Notes: a model not told the origin generated them from the sequence alone. A DNA stretch of 64,000 nucleotides from Sphagnum compactum (GCA_965153455.1 OZ234497.1:4340001-4404000), one strand, 5' to 3'. Numbered from the stretch's first letter, positions 49,523-61,757 are shown. A program made the numbers and translations.

Positions 49523-50331
49523 ACTCAATGGGGAGCATATTCTAGTTCGATTCACAAAATAAATAAATTTCTAGTGATCTTGAATATAAACTTTCCCCAA
49601 TTCTTTTCTCTATTATTAGGTAGAAATAGTCAGCACCGCCAGTTAACTGCAAGTTACAATAATTAACACAAAGCCGGCCATTCTTGGGCGGTGGATGGGA
49701 TAAGAATCAAGATAGAGGAAAGAGGAGGAGCTTCCTTCCTTGGTGAAAAGTCTTAATTAAAACGCTAATCAGGAGGATTATGATTGATGATCTTTCTAAT
49801 CCTTATCTTAAAGTAGAGGATGGATGGGTCCCCCAGCCTCCAGGCCCCACACTCCATTCCTTTCTTATAAACACAGCAGATCTATCTCCTGTGCATTTTG
49901 TAATTTCTCATTCTCTGAGTCCCTCGAGTCTCGCTATCCTTCGTCTTGTCTTTCGTGCAACAACAACGCTTTGTGCTTTCCTTAGAACTTGCTGCTGCTG
50001 CTTTTTCTTCTTCTTCTAGCGAGCAGGAAATTAGTATAAGTTACGTTCGGAAAATTCAGTCGTGGTAGAGCGTCCTGGATTGATCTCTTTGTCAATTTTT
50101 GGCGCGAACAACTGTGTTTTTTCCACTTCCTGAGGCGAATAGATTTGTGATCTTCTGTCGTGTTTTTTCGTGAAGCTTTGATTGCGTAGATCCATACGCA
50201 GAGGGAACATCGCTGTGTATTTTGGACCAGGTGTAAGAGGGAGAAGGTGTGGTTGTGTGCGAGGAGAACTTGGAGGGAGCTATTGAGTGTGGTTATCCCC
50301 CCCCCCCTGTTGTTTGAAGATTTGTAGCACC

Positions 50332-51133
50332 ATGATTCATGCAGCGACGACTAGTGTGCTTTCGAGCACTGGCAAGTCGTTACACCAAGGATCATGTGCA
50401 GGGAGGAACTCGATGTTGTTCCATGGTGATGCGTTGATCTCAAGTCTTCAAAGAAGTTCTTGTTGCGCTCAAAGGAGGAACAGTTGTGGAATAAGCCAGC
50501 GCCGTTTGGTTGCCGCGTCGGCCATGCACGCCGCTGATGGTGTTGCAGTCGGAGATTATTACACAACTCTCGGAGTTAGTCGTGGAGCCCCGCGGCATGA
50601 AATTAAGAAAGCATATCGCCGCCTTGCTCTCGAGTTTCATCCCGACGTCTGTAGTGGTGATCATTGTTCCGTGAAGTTCCAGCAAATCAAGATAGCGTAT
50701 GAGGTTAGTGCTTCTCTTCTTCTTCTTCGCTACGAGTTTCATTGATTCATCCTTCCTGCAGCTGGCTTCCTTGACAAGCTGCTTCTAGTAGCACTAGTTT
50801 TTTTCCCTTGGTTGCAACAGTGCAACTGCACGGTTTTCTCCTCTGACGCAGTCTTATAGGAACAGCTTGTGTGTGCAGTCTCTCTCTAGTTTGAAGAATC
50901 ACAAAATCTTGAAAGCTACGACTAAACATGAGACCCCTTGCTGAACTGTTTTGCAGAGTTTGCTCCAAGGGCAGACTGCACAGTTTGGGGATTTTGACGA
51001 CGCTCTGTCAGATAACCTGGAAGGCTTCATGGGAGTAAGTGACGATTCATGGGAAGATTGGGAAGAGTGGATGGGATGGGAAGGTGCTGGAACCCTGGAC
51101 TATTCTAGCCACATCAATAATCATAACAACTAA
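50332..51133 (+). CDS. DNAJ8: Chloroplast DnaJ8-like J-domain protein
   Basis: This is a small type-III (C-class) J-protein that stimulates Hsp70 ATPase, and in Arabidopsis J8 is chloroplastic. Exon 1 is 50332-50703 and exon 2 is 50957-51133, in phase 0, giving 182 aa. Residues 1-65 are Ser/Arg/Cys-rich with almost no acidic residues, a likely chloroplast transit peptide. The J domain spans about 74-125: [20 protein letters not shown] then [12 protein letters not shown], with the essential HPD at 103-105. The C-terminus [20 protein letters not shown] is nearly the DnaJ8 signature, which makes the assignment firm. The start at 50332 is the first ATG after a C-run in the leader. Its clean intron and intact motifs indicate a functional gene. 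Confidence 0.92.
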
Positions 51134-52455
51134 GCAGTGCCTTATAAACTGCTCACTGTTACCCCTGTAAGTAATATGCAGAACAGTGGTCTCTGTACAT
51201 ACTTTTGTTATGCTTTCGGCTGCAAGCAAGCAAGCAAGCAAGTGCTTTGCTGCAAGCATTCAAAATTGACATAGCAAGGAGGTTGATTGATGATAGAGTC
51301 CCATGACCCAGGTCACTACAATTGGGCCCATTTTTTCAAACAAAGTGCAATTGCACTTGGCTGCAATTTCTTTGTGGAATTCCATGATTTCATCATTTCT
51401 ATTGTGACATTTGGATGTGAGGGCATAATTTCCTTCCTCCCCACATGCAGATGCTGCTAGGGTTTAGAGAGGCAGAGCTACTCATCAGAAAAAAAGCTGC
51501 TTACCATTGGCACTTTCAAACATTGTGCCTAGCAACATGGTTTAAGATGTAGATCCATTCTTTGCATGATCCGCAATCCTTGGAATTCACAATAAGAAGC
51601 AACTGGACTGGATCAGGTTGCCACCTGTGTGCCTAGATCTGGCATGCTTCAAGATGTACAAAACATTCTTTGCATCCACAATCTAGTGTGGAATTTTAAT
51701 GAAGGTTGCAAACACTTTCATGATCTTCTCTGGCAATAGTTTGGTTTTCAAGCACCATTCCTTCCTTGCTTTCTTTGGTACTCATGGTTTTTGCCCCACC
51801 AGGTTTCTTTGGCTGGTCTCAGACCAGTTCAGATGTGTGATAAAAGAGATTCAAGGTGATTTGGAGATAGTACTATACTAGCACAAGATCTCTACAGATT
51901 GGAGATTTCTCAATAGGGTTTAGGATGGATCCTTGCTGAGTCAAAATTGTGCACAAGCTTGATATGTGTGCCTTACTCTTCCAGCAAAGAAGAATCCCAG
52001 CTATGCGGTCTACAATTTGTTGTGAGATTGTGTTCCACTGTGTAGATAGACACTTCTTGTGTACCAATCATGGAGGAAAGAGCTTCTGGTTCATGAGCTT
52101 TTGTGGCAGGGACACAATCACAGAATTCAGTCTTTTGATCACATCAATCATATATGGTTGATCTCAACTCTGGTGCTCATAAAGCCTCTGCACTGTGATC
52201 ACACACTGGATAATCCTGTACCTTCTCCAGAGCACTCTTAAGAGCCCCAACCCCTGCTACTGACATTCACATCTGCATCAGAATCCTCAGTAATCTCACA
52301 GCACACACAATTGACATGATCGTTCATTGTTCATTGTGATATTTCATGCGGTTCTATTGAGGTACCAGTTTGACTTCACTACTGACTTGTGCAGTGCATA
52401 CCAGAGGTCAGCCAAAGCATGCAACCTTGTGACATTTTCCTAGGTATTTGCTCTA
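51134..52455 (+). other. DnaJ8 3' flank and spacer
   Basis: It begins with the DnaJ8 3' UTR and has a (GCAA)n run at 51,222-51,243. Beyond that I see short unsupported frames and no delimited element. Confidence 0.45.
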
Positions 52456-52460
52456 TGCAG

Positions 52461-52582
52461 TTTGTGGTAGGTAAAACCCAAGGCCAAAGGCTTTACCAGA
52501 ATAAGGGCCCACATGACATGGAGCTGAACTTGAGCCCATGTTGTGGTAAAGCCCCTGGCAACAAAGGGCTATACCACACATA
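52461..52582. mobile_element. Foldback MITE family F1, copy 4
   Basis: The left arm is tttgtggtaggtaaaaccca then aaggcc. The right arm, reverse-complemented, is atgtgtggtatagccctttg, and a second inner pair ggctttacc/ggtaaagcc is present. It is more diverged than copies 1-3 but has the same length and arm words. Confidence 0.5.
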
Positions 52583-53499
52583 AAGAGTAAAGACCACAGC
52601 TGCACAGCAGTGTTGCAGCAATAAGATGGGAAGCAGGCTTTTACATTTTTTGTACGGCCCATGCAAGAAGCAGATAAATTTCTTTGATTTGTATCACAAT
52701 GTCCCAATAAACCAAAGAAATCAGCTAGGTCTTCACAGGAGGATTTCCGCACAGCAGCTCCATGAGCCTCATGCTCCAAAGAGCCTGTTCAATTAGTTAT
52801 GTACAACCTTCAATCTACAACAAAATAAAGAAGGATGCTTACAACACCTCTCTTTGTCAAAGAAAAAGGAGATCTCTCAATCATGCCATCCCATTCTGTC
52901 TTACAAACACTACTGCAACAATACAAGAATCACTCTTTAACTGTTGCATAAATGATCACACTCCAGTCAAGTATCATATACAATGAACATGCTGGTACTG
53001 GAAATTACACTAATCAATACATGTAAGGTCCTCCATATGCATCAATCAACAAGACCAACTTGCAGAGAGTATTGCTACATCTATTACTTCTTGATGATCT
53101 TGAATGGTTTCATGCATAGGGACAAAAGTAAGAAAACCACAGGATCTATCACATGGAAGATATAATGTCCTAACTATGGTTCCCTGCCTACATTTGAGAG
53201 AATTAGACAGGTTATGGTGCAGCTTTTCTTGTTTGCAACATCCATGTATACATTTTCTTCTCCCTATCTGAAGAGACCGAAAAATCCTTGAAAAGTTGTA
53301 GAGTTCTTTTGAACCAGAGACAAACTGGACCTGGAAACAGCTTCTGAGTGACAATTATGAGAGTCATATGATATCTCCCTTCCCCACCTCCCATCCACCC
53401 TGGTTGATCTACACAAGAAAATGTGAGTGGACATCAGAGTTGAATCTCTATCACGACTATCTTCAAAACTTTGGAGAATCCCTCCTCAGCAATTTGAAA

Positions 53500-56086
53500 T
53501 CAGCCCCTTGTACTCTCATCAACATCAAACATGTCTTCTGGACTGTGCATCCTGTCTTCAGGGCTGTTCATCCTCCCCTCTGGTTCAAAGAGCTCTTCTT
53601 CCTCATGATCAGTGTCATACTCACCATCTGTACCCAGGCCAAAATGTCCAGGGTGATTCAGCAAGAACATGCATATCACACTCTTCAAATAAGAGAGAAA
53701 ATTCCCACATCTTTTGCCAAAACAATTTGCTCTACGTACCTGCTCAGTGAGAACACATACAGACCCCATAATAAAAATCACTAACAAATTAAAAAAAAAC
53801 AGAATCACCTCTCTTTCACACCAAAATCAGTAAATACAAAAAGATCCAGCTACAAATACATACCACTGTCAGGTGGAGGTGCACTGTAGTCAATGCCTGG
53901 CTGGAACTGAAGGGGAGCCAGTTCCAGTGAGAAGTTCTCCAACTTTACCATTGCCCAGTCTCTTTCCATTGCTGCCTTCTTATCCTAAACAACAAGGAGA
54001 TGACAACTCAAGAACACATGAAAAGTATGAAAACAGGAAAAAATTGACAAAATATGCTAGATACCCAGTCCAATCATGGCAAATCAATTCTATCCCAAGA
54101 TCTCTGCAGAACTAAAAGGGCAGTCCCAACTTCCCAAGAGTTTCTTGACATCCTCTCTCTATGATTTATCACATGGAGTTTGTATGACATGATCTTCACA
54201 TTGGGGAAGACCCAATACTCCAAACTGTCTTTTAACCTAGAAGCAAGCAGAAATTTGGAAACTCAATAAAGTTATCTGTAAAGTCATGCCCTGTGGGGTC
54301 TGAGTTGTACCCCTCCATAGCGGGTTCTGGTGCCATCTTTTCCTGACTTCACAGATAACTTTAATAGCTCCAGAATTTTCTTGCTCTTGCTAGTGAGGCC
54401 CTCACCTTAAAGAATCGGAGATGCTTCAAAAAATTACCTAGACTCCATATCTATGAGATTGGAGAGGAAACTCCACAATCTCACATGAAGGTTACACAAC
54501 AATGAGTGCAGCCATAACCTCATGAGCATCACGCACAAAGTGTCAGACCATCACCTTCATCACAAATAGCAGTGACAAGCTGCCATGGCTCCCCACTGCT
54601 TCATCAGCTCTTCAGGGTGGGTGTAGATAGACATGTAATAAACCCATACAAGACTTCAGACAAACCATTACGCAAAACCTGTGTCCTGAGTTTTTTTCCT
54701 ATTTGCAGAAGCGATGGGACTACTCAGTCGTGATGTTGACTAATAGCAATCAAAAGGCATGACTCTGTGAGCTAGACTCCAATGGATCAATGCAATGTCA
54801 CCAAGCCATGATTCATCTGGTTAGCCTTTCAAGATGAAAAACACCTCATGCTCAAGCAGATTTCAAAAGACATCAAACAAATTTGGACATTACAATATAA
54901 TCTCTTGACTTGAGTTTCACAGAGTAGAAGCAACAACAGATCTTCAGCCCCTTGTTCTTTAAAGTAATCAAGAACAGCTATAAATCTGCCACAAGCTTTC
55001 CAATAAACTCTTTAGGCTTCTGTTGAGATCCAGCAAAGGAAGGAGGCCCCAAAGCATGCTTATCGCTCTTCCTTGACCTCCAATTAAGTTCAAATTAGAA
55101 TCTCTGTTAGAAGTAGAAGCTTCAAACCAGAAAATGTAAGTTCCGCATTCCAACAAATGGAGCCCAAAACACTTAATGTCTTGTTTGTTTGATCACAAAT
55201 CAAGCAGGTTCAGAGGATCTTGAAGTCCTCTGCGAGAGGATTCAACAAAGATAGTTAGCCCACAACACAGTGCATTTAGGGTTCAATAGAGGCAACCAAC
55301 AAATGCTCCAAAATGCTCTTTCTTTGACATCAAATTAAGCACAAATACACATGCGGCGGCAAGGTGACCAACAAATGCTCTGACATGCTCTTTCTTTCAA
55401 ATCAAATTAAGCACAAATACACATGTGGCAGCAAGGCAACCAACAAATGCTCTGAAATGCTCTTTCTTTCACATCATCAAATTAAGCACCAAAACACATG
55501 CACCAGTGCACCTCTCACAGTTTCAAAGAGGTAAGGAGAGTTGCCACCAGCATAGTCAATCACAAAAATCTGATCAGAAAAGATGTAAGACATTTACCTC
55601 CAATGCAGAACCAGAAGTGGGAGGAGGGATGGACTCTCCTTTCAACAGCATGGATCCGAATGCAAAGTGCATGAGCCGAGTCGCCTGCCGCAGCGCATAC
55701 TCCTTGGTTTCACCCTGCCCTAAAACCTGGGGGTAGTCCAGCACGATGGAGAAGAAGCTCTTGTACTCATTCACATTATCCTCCTCCGATGCCACCAACA
55801 CCGGATACTCTAGGTTTTGGTTGTTCACCACGGCCAAGGCTTCCACCACTTCACGGGAAATCACCCGTGCTAGGGTATTCAAAAGTACACCCGTACGATA
55901 CTCCCGGTGGCTGCTGGAGTTCACGGAGTCCGAAATCAAGGTGTAGAAATTAGGGTCGCTGCTACTCTGCTGCTGCTGTTGAGCCACTGCTTCCGCTCGC
56001 CTGCGCTTCTCTGAGTAATGTTTGCTGGGATACCGATCGTGATCTTCCCCTTCCCATGGCAATAAGGGCTTAAATTCAAGCCCCAT
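53500..56086 (-). CDS. Unrecognised 245-aa protein with Gln run and acidic tail
   Basis: I do not recognise the family. Three exons join in phase: 55598-56086, 53864-53984 and 53500-53627. The N-terminus (MGLEFKPLLPWEGEDHDRYP) is followed by a basic KRRRAEA stretch and a QQQQQSSS run (about 36-43). A globular-looking core of about 50-160 contains EYRTGVLLNTLARVISREVV and ATRLMHFAFGSMLLKGE. The C-terminus is strongly acidic with a short internal duplication (RMNSPED/RMHSPED). The basic patch plus acidic tail suggests a nuclear or regulatory role, but that is speculation. The ATG at 56086 is the first in the frame. Intron 1 (1.6 kb) contains a dispersed repeat and a 71-bp tandem array. A 5' CpG-rich leader (56.1-56.42 kb) supports a real promoter. 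Confidence 0.65.
54446..54760 (-). repeat. Dispersed repeat family R1, copy D
   Basis: The most complete copy, with tatgagattggagag, aaggttacacaacaatgag, gtgtcagaccatcaccttca, tcacaaatagcagtgacaag, ctgccatgg, cttcatcagctct and aacctgtgtcctgagtttt in order. It lies in intron 1 of the 245-aa gene, in the gene's orientation. Confidence 0.75.
55291..55505 (+). repeat. Tandem repeat, period about 71 bp, three copies
   Basis: Units contain accaacaaatgctc, atgctctttctttcacatca and aaattaagcacaaatacaca then tgcggcggcaagg. It is located in intron 1 of the 245-aa gene, about 90 bp from the exon 1 donor. Confidence 0.9.
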
Positions 56087-56420
56087 CCTCAAACAAACCG
56101 TTGGACGTAGGACGGACTCTCTTTCACTTCCCACACAAGAAACCGAGAAAACAACCAACCAAGACACAAAAACACAAACCCTAGGGTTCCCCTCCAGAAA
56201 GCTTCCCCGCCGGATCCGACGATCTTGCCCCTTTTCTAGTCCCAAGAACTCATCATGCTGCTGCTGCGGATCCCAGGGACCAGGGCCGCCACAACCAAAA
56301 AATGACCGCTGCAAGTTGAGAAGATTGTCTGTCGGAGGGAGAGCGAGAGCTCAAGGGCGCGACGACGAAGCAGAGCGGAGCGGCCCCCGAGCCGAGTACG
56401 TCGCAAGCTCTGGCACCTAG
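56087..56420 (-). promoter_or_regulatory. Leader and promoter of the 245-aa gene
   Basis: CpG-rich sequence (gggcgcgacgacgaagc, gagccgagtacgtcgc) sits between the start codon and a 67-bp minisatellite. Transcription probably begins here on the minus strand. Confidence 0.4.
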
Positions 56421-56422
56421 TT

Positions 56423-57040
56423 GAGATCCTAAACGAGATCTTTGAAACTGGTTTGAGGTCTTGAATGAGAAATCTTGACCTTTGTTTCTGAGGTCCTGAA
56501 CAACTTCTTTGAAACTGGTTTGAGGTCTTGAATGAGAAATCTTGACCTTTGTTTCTGAGATCCTAAACGAGATCTTTGAAACTGGTTTGAGGTCTTGAAT
56601 GAGAAATCTTGACCTTTGTTTCTGAGGTCCTAAACAACTTCTTTGAAACTGGTTTGAGGTCTTGAATGAGAAATCTTGACCTTTGTTTCTGAGATCCTAA
56701 ACGAGATCTTTGAAACTGGTTTGAGGTCTTGAATGAGAGAACGTGACCTTGTTTTTGAGGTCGCAACAAGCTCTTTGAATGTGATTCGAGGTCTTAAATG
56801 AGATCCTTAAAACTGATTTGAGATCTTGAATAAGAGATCTTAACCTTGTTTTGAGGTCCTTAACGAGATCTTTGAAATTGGTTTGAGGTCTTGACTGAGA
56901 GATCTTACCCTTGTTTTTGAGGTCCTAAACAAGGTATTAAACAGGATCTTTGAAACTGGTTTGAGGTCTTGAACGAGATCATTGGAAACTAGTGTGCGGT
57001 CTTGAATGAGATCTTGACATTGTCTTTGAGATCCTCATTT
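56423..57040 (+). repeat. 67-bp minisatellite with alternating unit types
   Basis: Units start at 56423, 56490, 56557, 56624 and 56691 (period 67). They share ctttgaaactggtttgaggt, cttgaatgagaaatcttgac and ctttgtttctga. Two variants alternate: gagatcctaaacgagatc and gaggtcctaaacaacttc, so the higher-order period is 134 bp. After about 56,740 the units decay, with insertions, to about 57,040. Confidence 0.92.
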
Positions 57041-58480
57041 GTAGTCTTGAATGGAATTTTGCAATCATATTGAAATATTTTACATATGATTTTGAAATCA
57101 TTTAGAAGGATTGAAATGTCATTTTTGAAATCATTTCAAACTATGGAATGTGATTTTGTCAATCATTTTGAAGTATGAACTGCGATTTTGTCAATGGTTT
57201 TGAGTTATAAAAGTCATTTTTGAAATTTATTTTGTGGCCCTCCTCCTCAATTTTGAAGTCTTCAATGTGATCCTTAATTTGTTTCAAAAAAATTCCATTT
57301 GATCTTCAAATTGTTTTGAAATCCTCAATGTGATACTAATAAAACAACTTTTAAGGTTTTAAATAATCTCCTGAATTGGTGAGATCTTGAAATTTGTGCT
57401 CATGCTTTTTAATGTGAAATAGAGTTGTTTAAGTTTACATGAATTTTTATTTTGCACTTTTACGCAAAATGGAAGGTTGGAAAATTGTGAAATACATCAT
57501 GAGTCACGAGTCTTATGACTTGCAACACATGGTTTTTTTAAAAAAATCGTGATCAATATTAAAAAATTCCCATTTTTTTTGCTAGAAAGATGACAAATTT
57601 TGTTTGTTTTTAAAAACAGTGTTACAACAATGCAAACTTCTCAAACTTTGCTAACCCTAAACCCTAAACACTTACTAAAAGTCAAATTTATAAACATGCA
57701 TAATGATAACACGATGTTAATTCATCTACCAACGAAATGTAACAAGGTGACAATGGGAATGGGAGGTGGATTTGCAAGTCATGGTAGCTAACCCCATCAA
57801 TATTGTTCACTTTAATTCGCAAGATGCTTGCATTTCTTAAAATATAATTGAAATTTGTTGTTAAAGGAAAATGATTAGGATTGAAAGAGAGAACACTTTA
57901 AACCGGGGTTGCCAACATCTTTTTTTGGGATGTCACGATTGGGTGTCCTCAATAATTTTGAGATTTTGCATTTTTCAAGGATTGGAGATGTGTTGTTCAA
58001 TCCTAAGGGATGACATGAATAGGCTTGAGGACAATGAAGACATTGGGGGACACTCGGGAAATGTCAAAGGATGCTATGTATCTTTAAAACAATGTTGGTG
58101 GTAATTAGGGGAAAAAATTTAACGGTTTATTTTGGGGTTATTGGGGGATGCCAAGAACATTAAAGGACATCAAGCAATGTCAAGGACATGTTGGAGAACA
58201 TTTAACAACATTGGGGAAACGCCAAAGATGTAGGGTGACATTGAGAAAACACCATAGGACTCAAGATTTATTTTTTCAATCAACAAGGAAAAGTCGGAAA
58301 AATGACAAGGATGTCAAGTAGCATCATGGAAACACTGAAAGACAACAAGCAACATTAAGGAAACATTGGGGGACACCGGAGAAAATGCCAAGGGACATCA
58401 GAAAAAATGTTTCTTTTTTGTTCCTTTTCTCAGGCAACAAGGGACATCAAGAAGACATCAAATGACAACAATAGTGCCAA
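57041..58480. other. Spacer with degenerate short repeats, no gene
   Basis: From 57,050 to 57,350 the words gaaatcatttt/gaagtattgaa recur loosely, perhaps an older extension of the minisatellite. From about 57,940 to 58,480 the words ggacatcaag, gaaaca, ggggacac and atgccaa recur in a loose, non-periodic way. No protein similarity was seen. Confidence 0.45.
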
Positions 58481-58954
58481 ACAAATGTGAGGGAGACATT
58501 GAGCAATGCTAGGCTATTTGTAGCTAAAGAGAATGTTTGCACTACTTGCATACCAAGTGGAAGTCAACTTTGTGAACAATGGATGCAACAACATCAAACA
58601 CTATACATGCATCCTTATACACATGGTAACGTGTATTATCAGCTAGTTTCAGCAATTTATAACACAAAGATCTGCACTTGCACAAGAAAGAGTGATCCCA
58701 GACTTGGGTTGTAGTAAAGTTTCCACTCAAAATTTCGAATGTCACGGATCCAATCAATCACTCTGCAGTGAATTTGGCTGCTTTGAAAATCATCTCTGAA
58801 GTTTATGCCTGCAGTGGCTGGAAATTTTCTTGCCTGGGTACCTGGTTTTACAATGGATGATTGAATCAAATGATTTCTAGTATGATCTGTTTTGCATATT
58901 AAGCTCAACATTGTACATAAGCCACTTGTTCATAATTAGCAATCTGCACCATCT

Positions 58955-59178
58955 CTGTGGAAATTGGTTTTTCTGGATACAAATTTGATTCAGCTTCAAT
59001 GTCCAGGTGCAATAAATCTCCTTGAGCTGGAATCAACCCCCAATATGTGGCTTTAGCATCTGCATCTCTCTGTAGGAACCTGGATTTCTCTGGACATAAA
59101 TTTGATGCAGCTACATTTCAGACAAATGCAATAATCTCCAGCTGCAATTAAACCCTCATATGGGCTTTCATTGAAGAT
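58955..59178 (+). repeat. Direct duplication, period about 125 bp
   Basis: Two units share tttctctggacataaatttgat, gcagct, gtgcaataa(a)tctcc, agctg(c/g)aat and the following atatg(t)gg(c)ttt blocks. It lies 3' of the NAA10-type gene, between about 0.36 and 0.6 kb past the stop. Confidence 0.7.
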
Positions 59179-59542
59179 GAGCTTGTTCATGAAGAACGTG
59201 CTTTTGGGAGTCTCATCGATCCAAATTTGTCTTGCAGATTAATGCACCATGTTATATAAAATTAGAAGATGATCTTAACTCATGTGGAAGGTGGTTTTGG
59301 GAATCTCATATGAATCAGAATTTGTGTCAGGCACAGATTAAGCTTGCAACAAGTATTATATGAAAGAAGATCCAGTGAAAAAAAGATCTAAAGATAGGAA
59401 ATTGTGAAGCAAGATGGAGACAAATTGAAAAGCAATTATCAGGGAAGAACAAGTGATGAAGAAGATGAGACAAGTGATCAGAGCACTCTGCAGCACTTGG
59501 GTTGACATGTACATATTGTGAAGTCCTTGGATTTTGGGAGTT

Positions 59543-61083
59543 TTACTGATGGCACTGTGGTCCCAACAGCTTGATCATTTCATATGCATCTTCTCTGTCT
59601 CGATAATAAGCTGCTTCAAAAACTTTGATCCTGTCACAGTCACCCCACTCATAACCCACCACCTAAGTTGGGAAAGAGGTTGACATTGCAGCTCATGATC
59701 ATCAGCACATGGAGCTGCAAACTCGTGGATTTCAGCTAGAAGAAACTATGAAGTTGTAGAAACTGTTCTAGCATTGAATTGAAAGGCTTGTTTCACAAGT
59801 GCGGAATTTTTGGGATGATGTTGGGATCATCTTACTTGTAGCCCAATTTTTCTGTGTACAGACGAAAGGCAGCTTTGTTATTCTTGCGCACATGTAATGA
59901 GACGCTCCGAGCTCCATATACTTCCTGCATTGCTTTCTCTGTCCCACCCAACAGCAGCTAGCCTCCGAGTTTGTGTTCTTGGGGCACTGTAATTATGTAG
60001 ACTAATAATAACAATGCAGCAGCAATTCCAGCATCATAAAGCTTCAAATGTATAAGTTGAGAATTTCTGGAAGCAACAAACAAGTCTGTAGATCCCTGAG
60101 GGAAGAAAAGTCATGATGGTGAAGCTAGGGTGGATGGAGAGACACCTGCGGATTTCATGAGCTTTGTGGCAAGACCAAGCTTGCGGTGTGTTCTAAGCAC
60201 TGCCAAAGAAGCAATCTGGCCATGGCACACTGCAGACTCCTCATCCCTAAAAAATCAAGCAAGGAAACAAAATCTTAGAGAGAAAAATTCAGTCTGAATT
60301 TATAGAGAAAATCTGCAACTCATATCATGTCCCAAAGACCAGCAAATGCCTCAATTGCTCAAATCTTCAATCCAGGAAGCAGCTGGGTAGTAATGCATGT
60401 GGGTTCAGGCAGCTAGCTCACAGACTGCCAAGTACATATCCCACGATCTTCTTGTCATAATCTTCCGCGACATACAGAAGCTGTGGCCATGATAGTACAT
60501 GATTCATGTAAAACTGAACCCTAACAGGACCCCCCCCCCCCTCCCCACAACACCACAAAGAGTATCATGAATGGGGTTCTTCTTCTTAATGCATGCTGAG
60601 CTCAAGAAAGAATTCTCCCTACTGCGATTCAAAGCTGGAAAATAAGAGAATTGCTGTCAAGGAACTACACTTGAGAAGCACAAGAATGGTTGCACTGTAC
60701 ATACGTTCAAACGGTAATTCTCAGGTAAGCAGATGGCGTTGACGCTCTGAATGGAGAGGAGATCATCCACCTGCAGCAGCAATCCACCCAACAAAACCAC
60801 ATGAGAGCTCACACTAAATTTCACCAAAAGTCTTGCAAAAATTTTGTATTCAGATCTCCACAGCTAGCTAGAAGATTCAGATCACTATGAACAGCTAGAA
60901 GGTTCAGATCATCATTTTTTTCTTCTAGTTCCTGCAGGCACAATCTTTTTTTTTTGATCATGTGCAATCCACAGATTGAATCAGCTGCCAGAACAGTGAC
61001 TAGCTCATGCCAGGCAAAAGGGGTGGGGAGCTAGTTGGGATGGATCACTGCTGCTGCACCTTGGCTTGACGAATACACACCAT
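59543..61083 (-). CDS. NAA10: NAA10-type N-terminal acetyltransferase (GNAT)
   Basis: NAA10 is the catalytic subunit of NatA, which acetylates nascent protein N-termini at the ribosome. Six exons join in phase: 61060-61083, 60705-60770, 60422-60513, 60146-60246, 59836-59938 and 59543-59630; the product is 157 aa. Visible hallmarks are MVCIRQA at the start, ICLPENY (substrate-loop region), LSWPQLLYVAEDYD, IVGYVLG, then SLAVLRTHRKLGLATKLM (acetyl-CoA-binding R-x2-x-x-G/A), SVSLHVRKNNKAAFRLYTEK, LGYK and YYRDREDAYEM. Compared with Arabidopsis NAA10 the long C-terminal tail is missing (it ends IKLLGPQCHQ) and several positions differ, so this may be a paralogue. Exon 1 is only 8 codons with a weak donor (AAG/gtgcag), the least certain junction. 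Introns are short (175-289 bp). Confidence 0.88.
60530..60546 (+). repeat. Poly-C tract in NAA10 intron 2
   Basis: A C-run interrupted by one T, within the intron just upstream of exon 3 in gene orientation. Likely unstable. Confidence 0.8.
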
Positions 61084-61145
61084 TGATGCAGTCCTACAAG
61101 AAATGCTACAACCGCGTCTTGTGTATACAGTAGCTGAGAAATTCT

Positions 61146-61220
61146 TATGACTATGGAGAGAGTGTGCAGTTCAGCAGCTCAACAACTATGGAGAGAGTGT
61201 GCAGCTCAGCAGCTCAACAA
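61146..61220 (+). repeat. Tandem duplication of about 37 bp in the NAA10 leader
   Basis: The block ctatggagagagtgtgcag then (t/c)tcagcagctcaacaa occurs twice in a row, about 65 bp upstream of the NAA10 start codon. Confidence 0.88.
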
Positions 61221-61326
61221 CTCCTCCCTCCTTTGAGAATTTAGCTCCAGATTCACAACCACAAGTGAAGAAACTCGACCTCTCTCCTCTTGTTAGAATT
61301 GCAAAAGAGTATTCTGGTACACTGTA

Positions 61327-61354
61327 CTCCTCCTCCTCCTCCTCCTCCTCCTCA
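61327..61354 (+). repeat. (CTC)n microsatellite
   Basis: Nine perfect CTC units, in the presumed promoter/leader of the NAA10-type gene. Confidence 0.95.
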
Positions 61355-61757
61355 CAAAGGTGCAAATGCAAATCCACTCAGAGGTCAGGCTGCTTCCCGC
61401 AAGCTGAAAACTGAGTAGCAAGTGAACAAGCCTGACCCACTAGAACTGAATTGCAGAACGCACAAAAATAATTGGGCATGTGTAAAATTGCTAGCAAGCT
61501 GTCCATGAATCTTGAGCTCTATAAAAATTTAGGGAATTGTTTTAGTCGGAAGCTGAAATGCTCTGATTATGAATATTTTTCGTTTGCTTTTTTCCAAGCT
61601 CCCAGAAGCAGACAAGTTGCAGCTTCAGCAGTAGCAGGAGCTCAAGGACTAGAGTACAAACTTCCGCGGCCTCTCGCTGCCGTTTGCTTTTGGTGTTTTG
61701 TTTATTTTGTTTCTTTCGGGATGTGTGTGTTTCTGGAGCATTCTTCATCTTCTTCAC

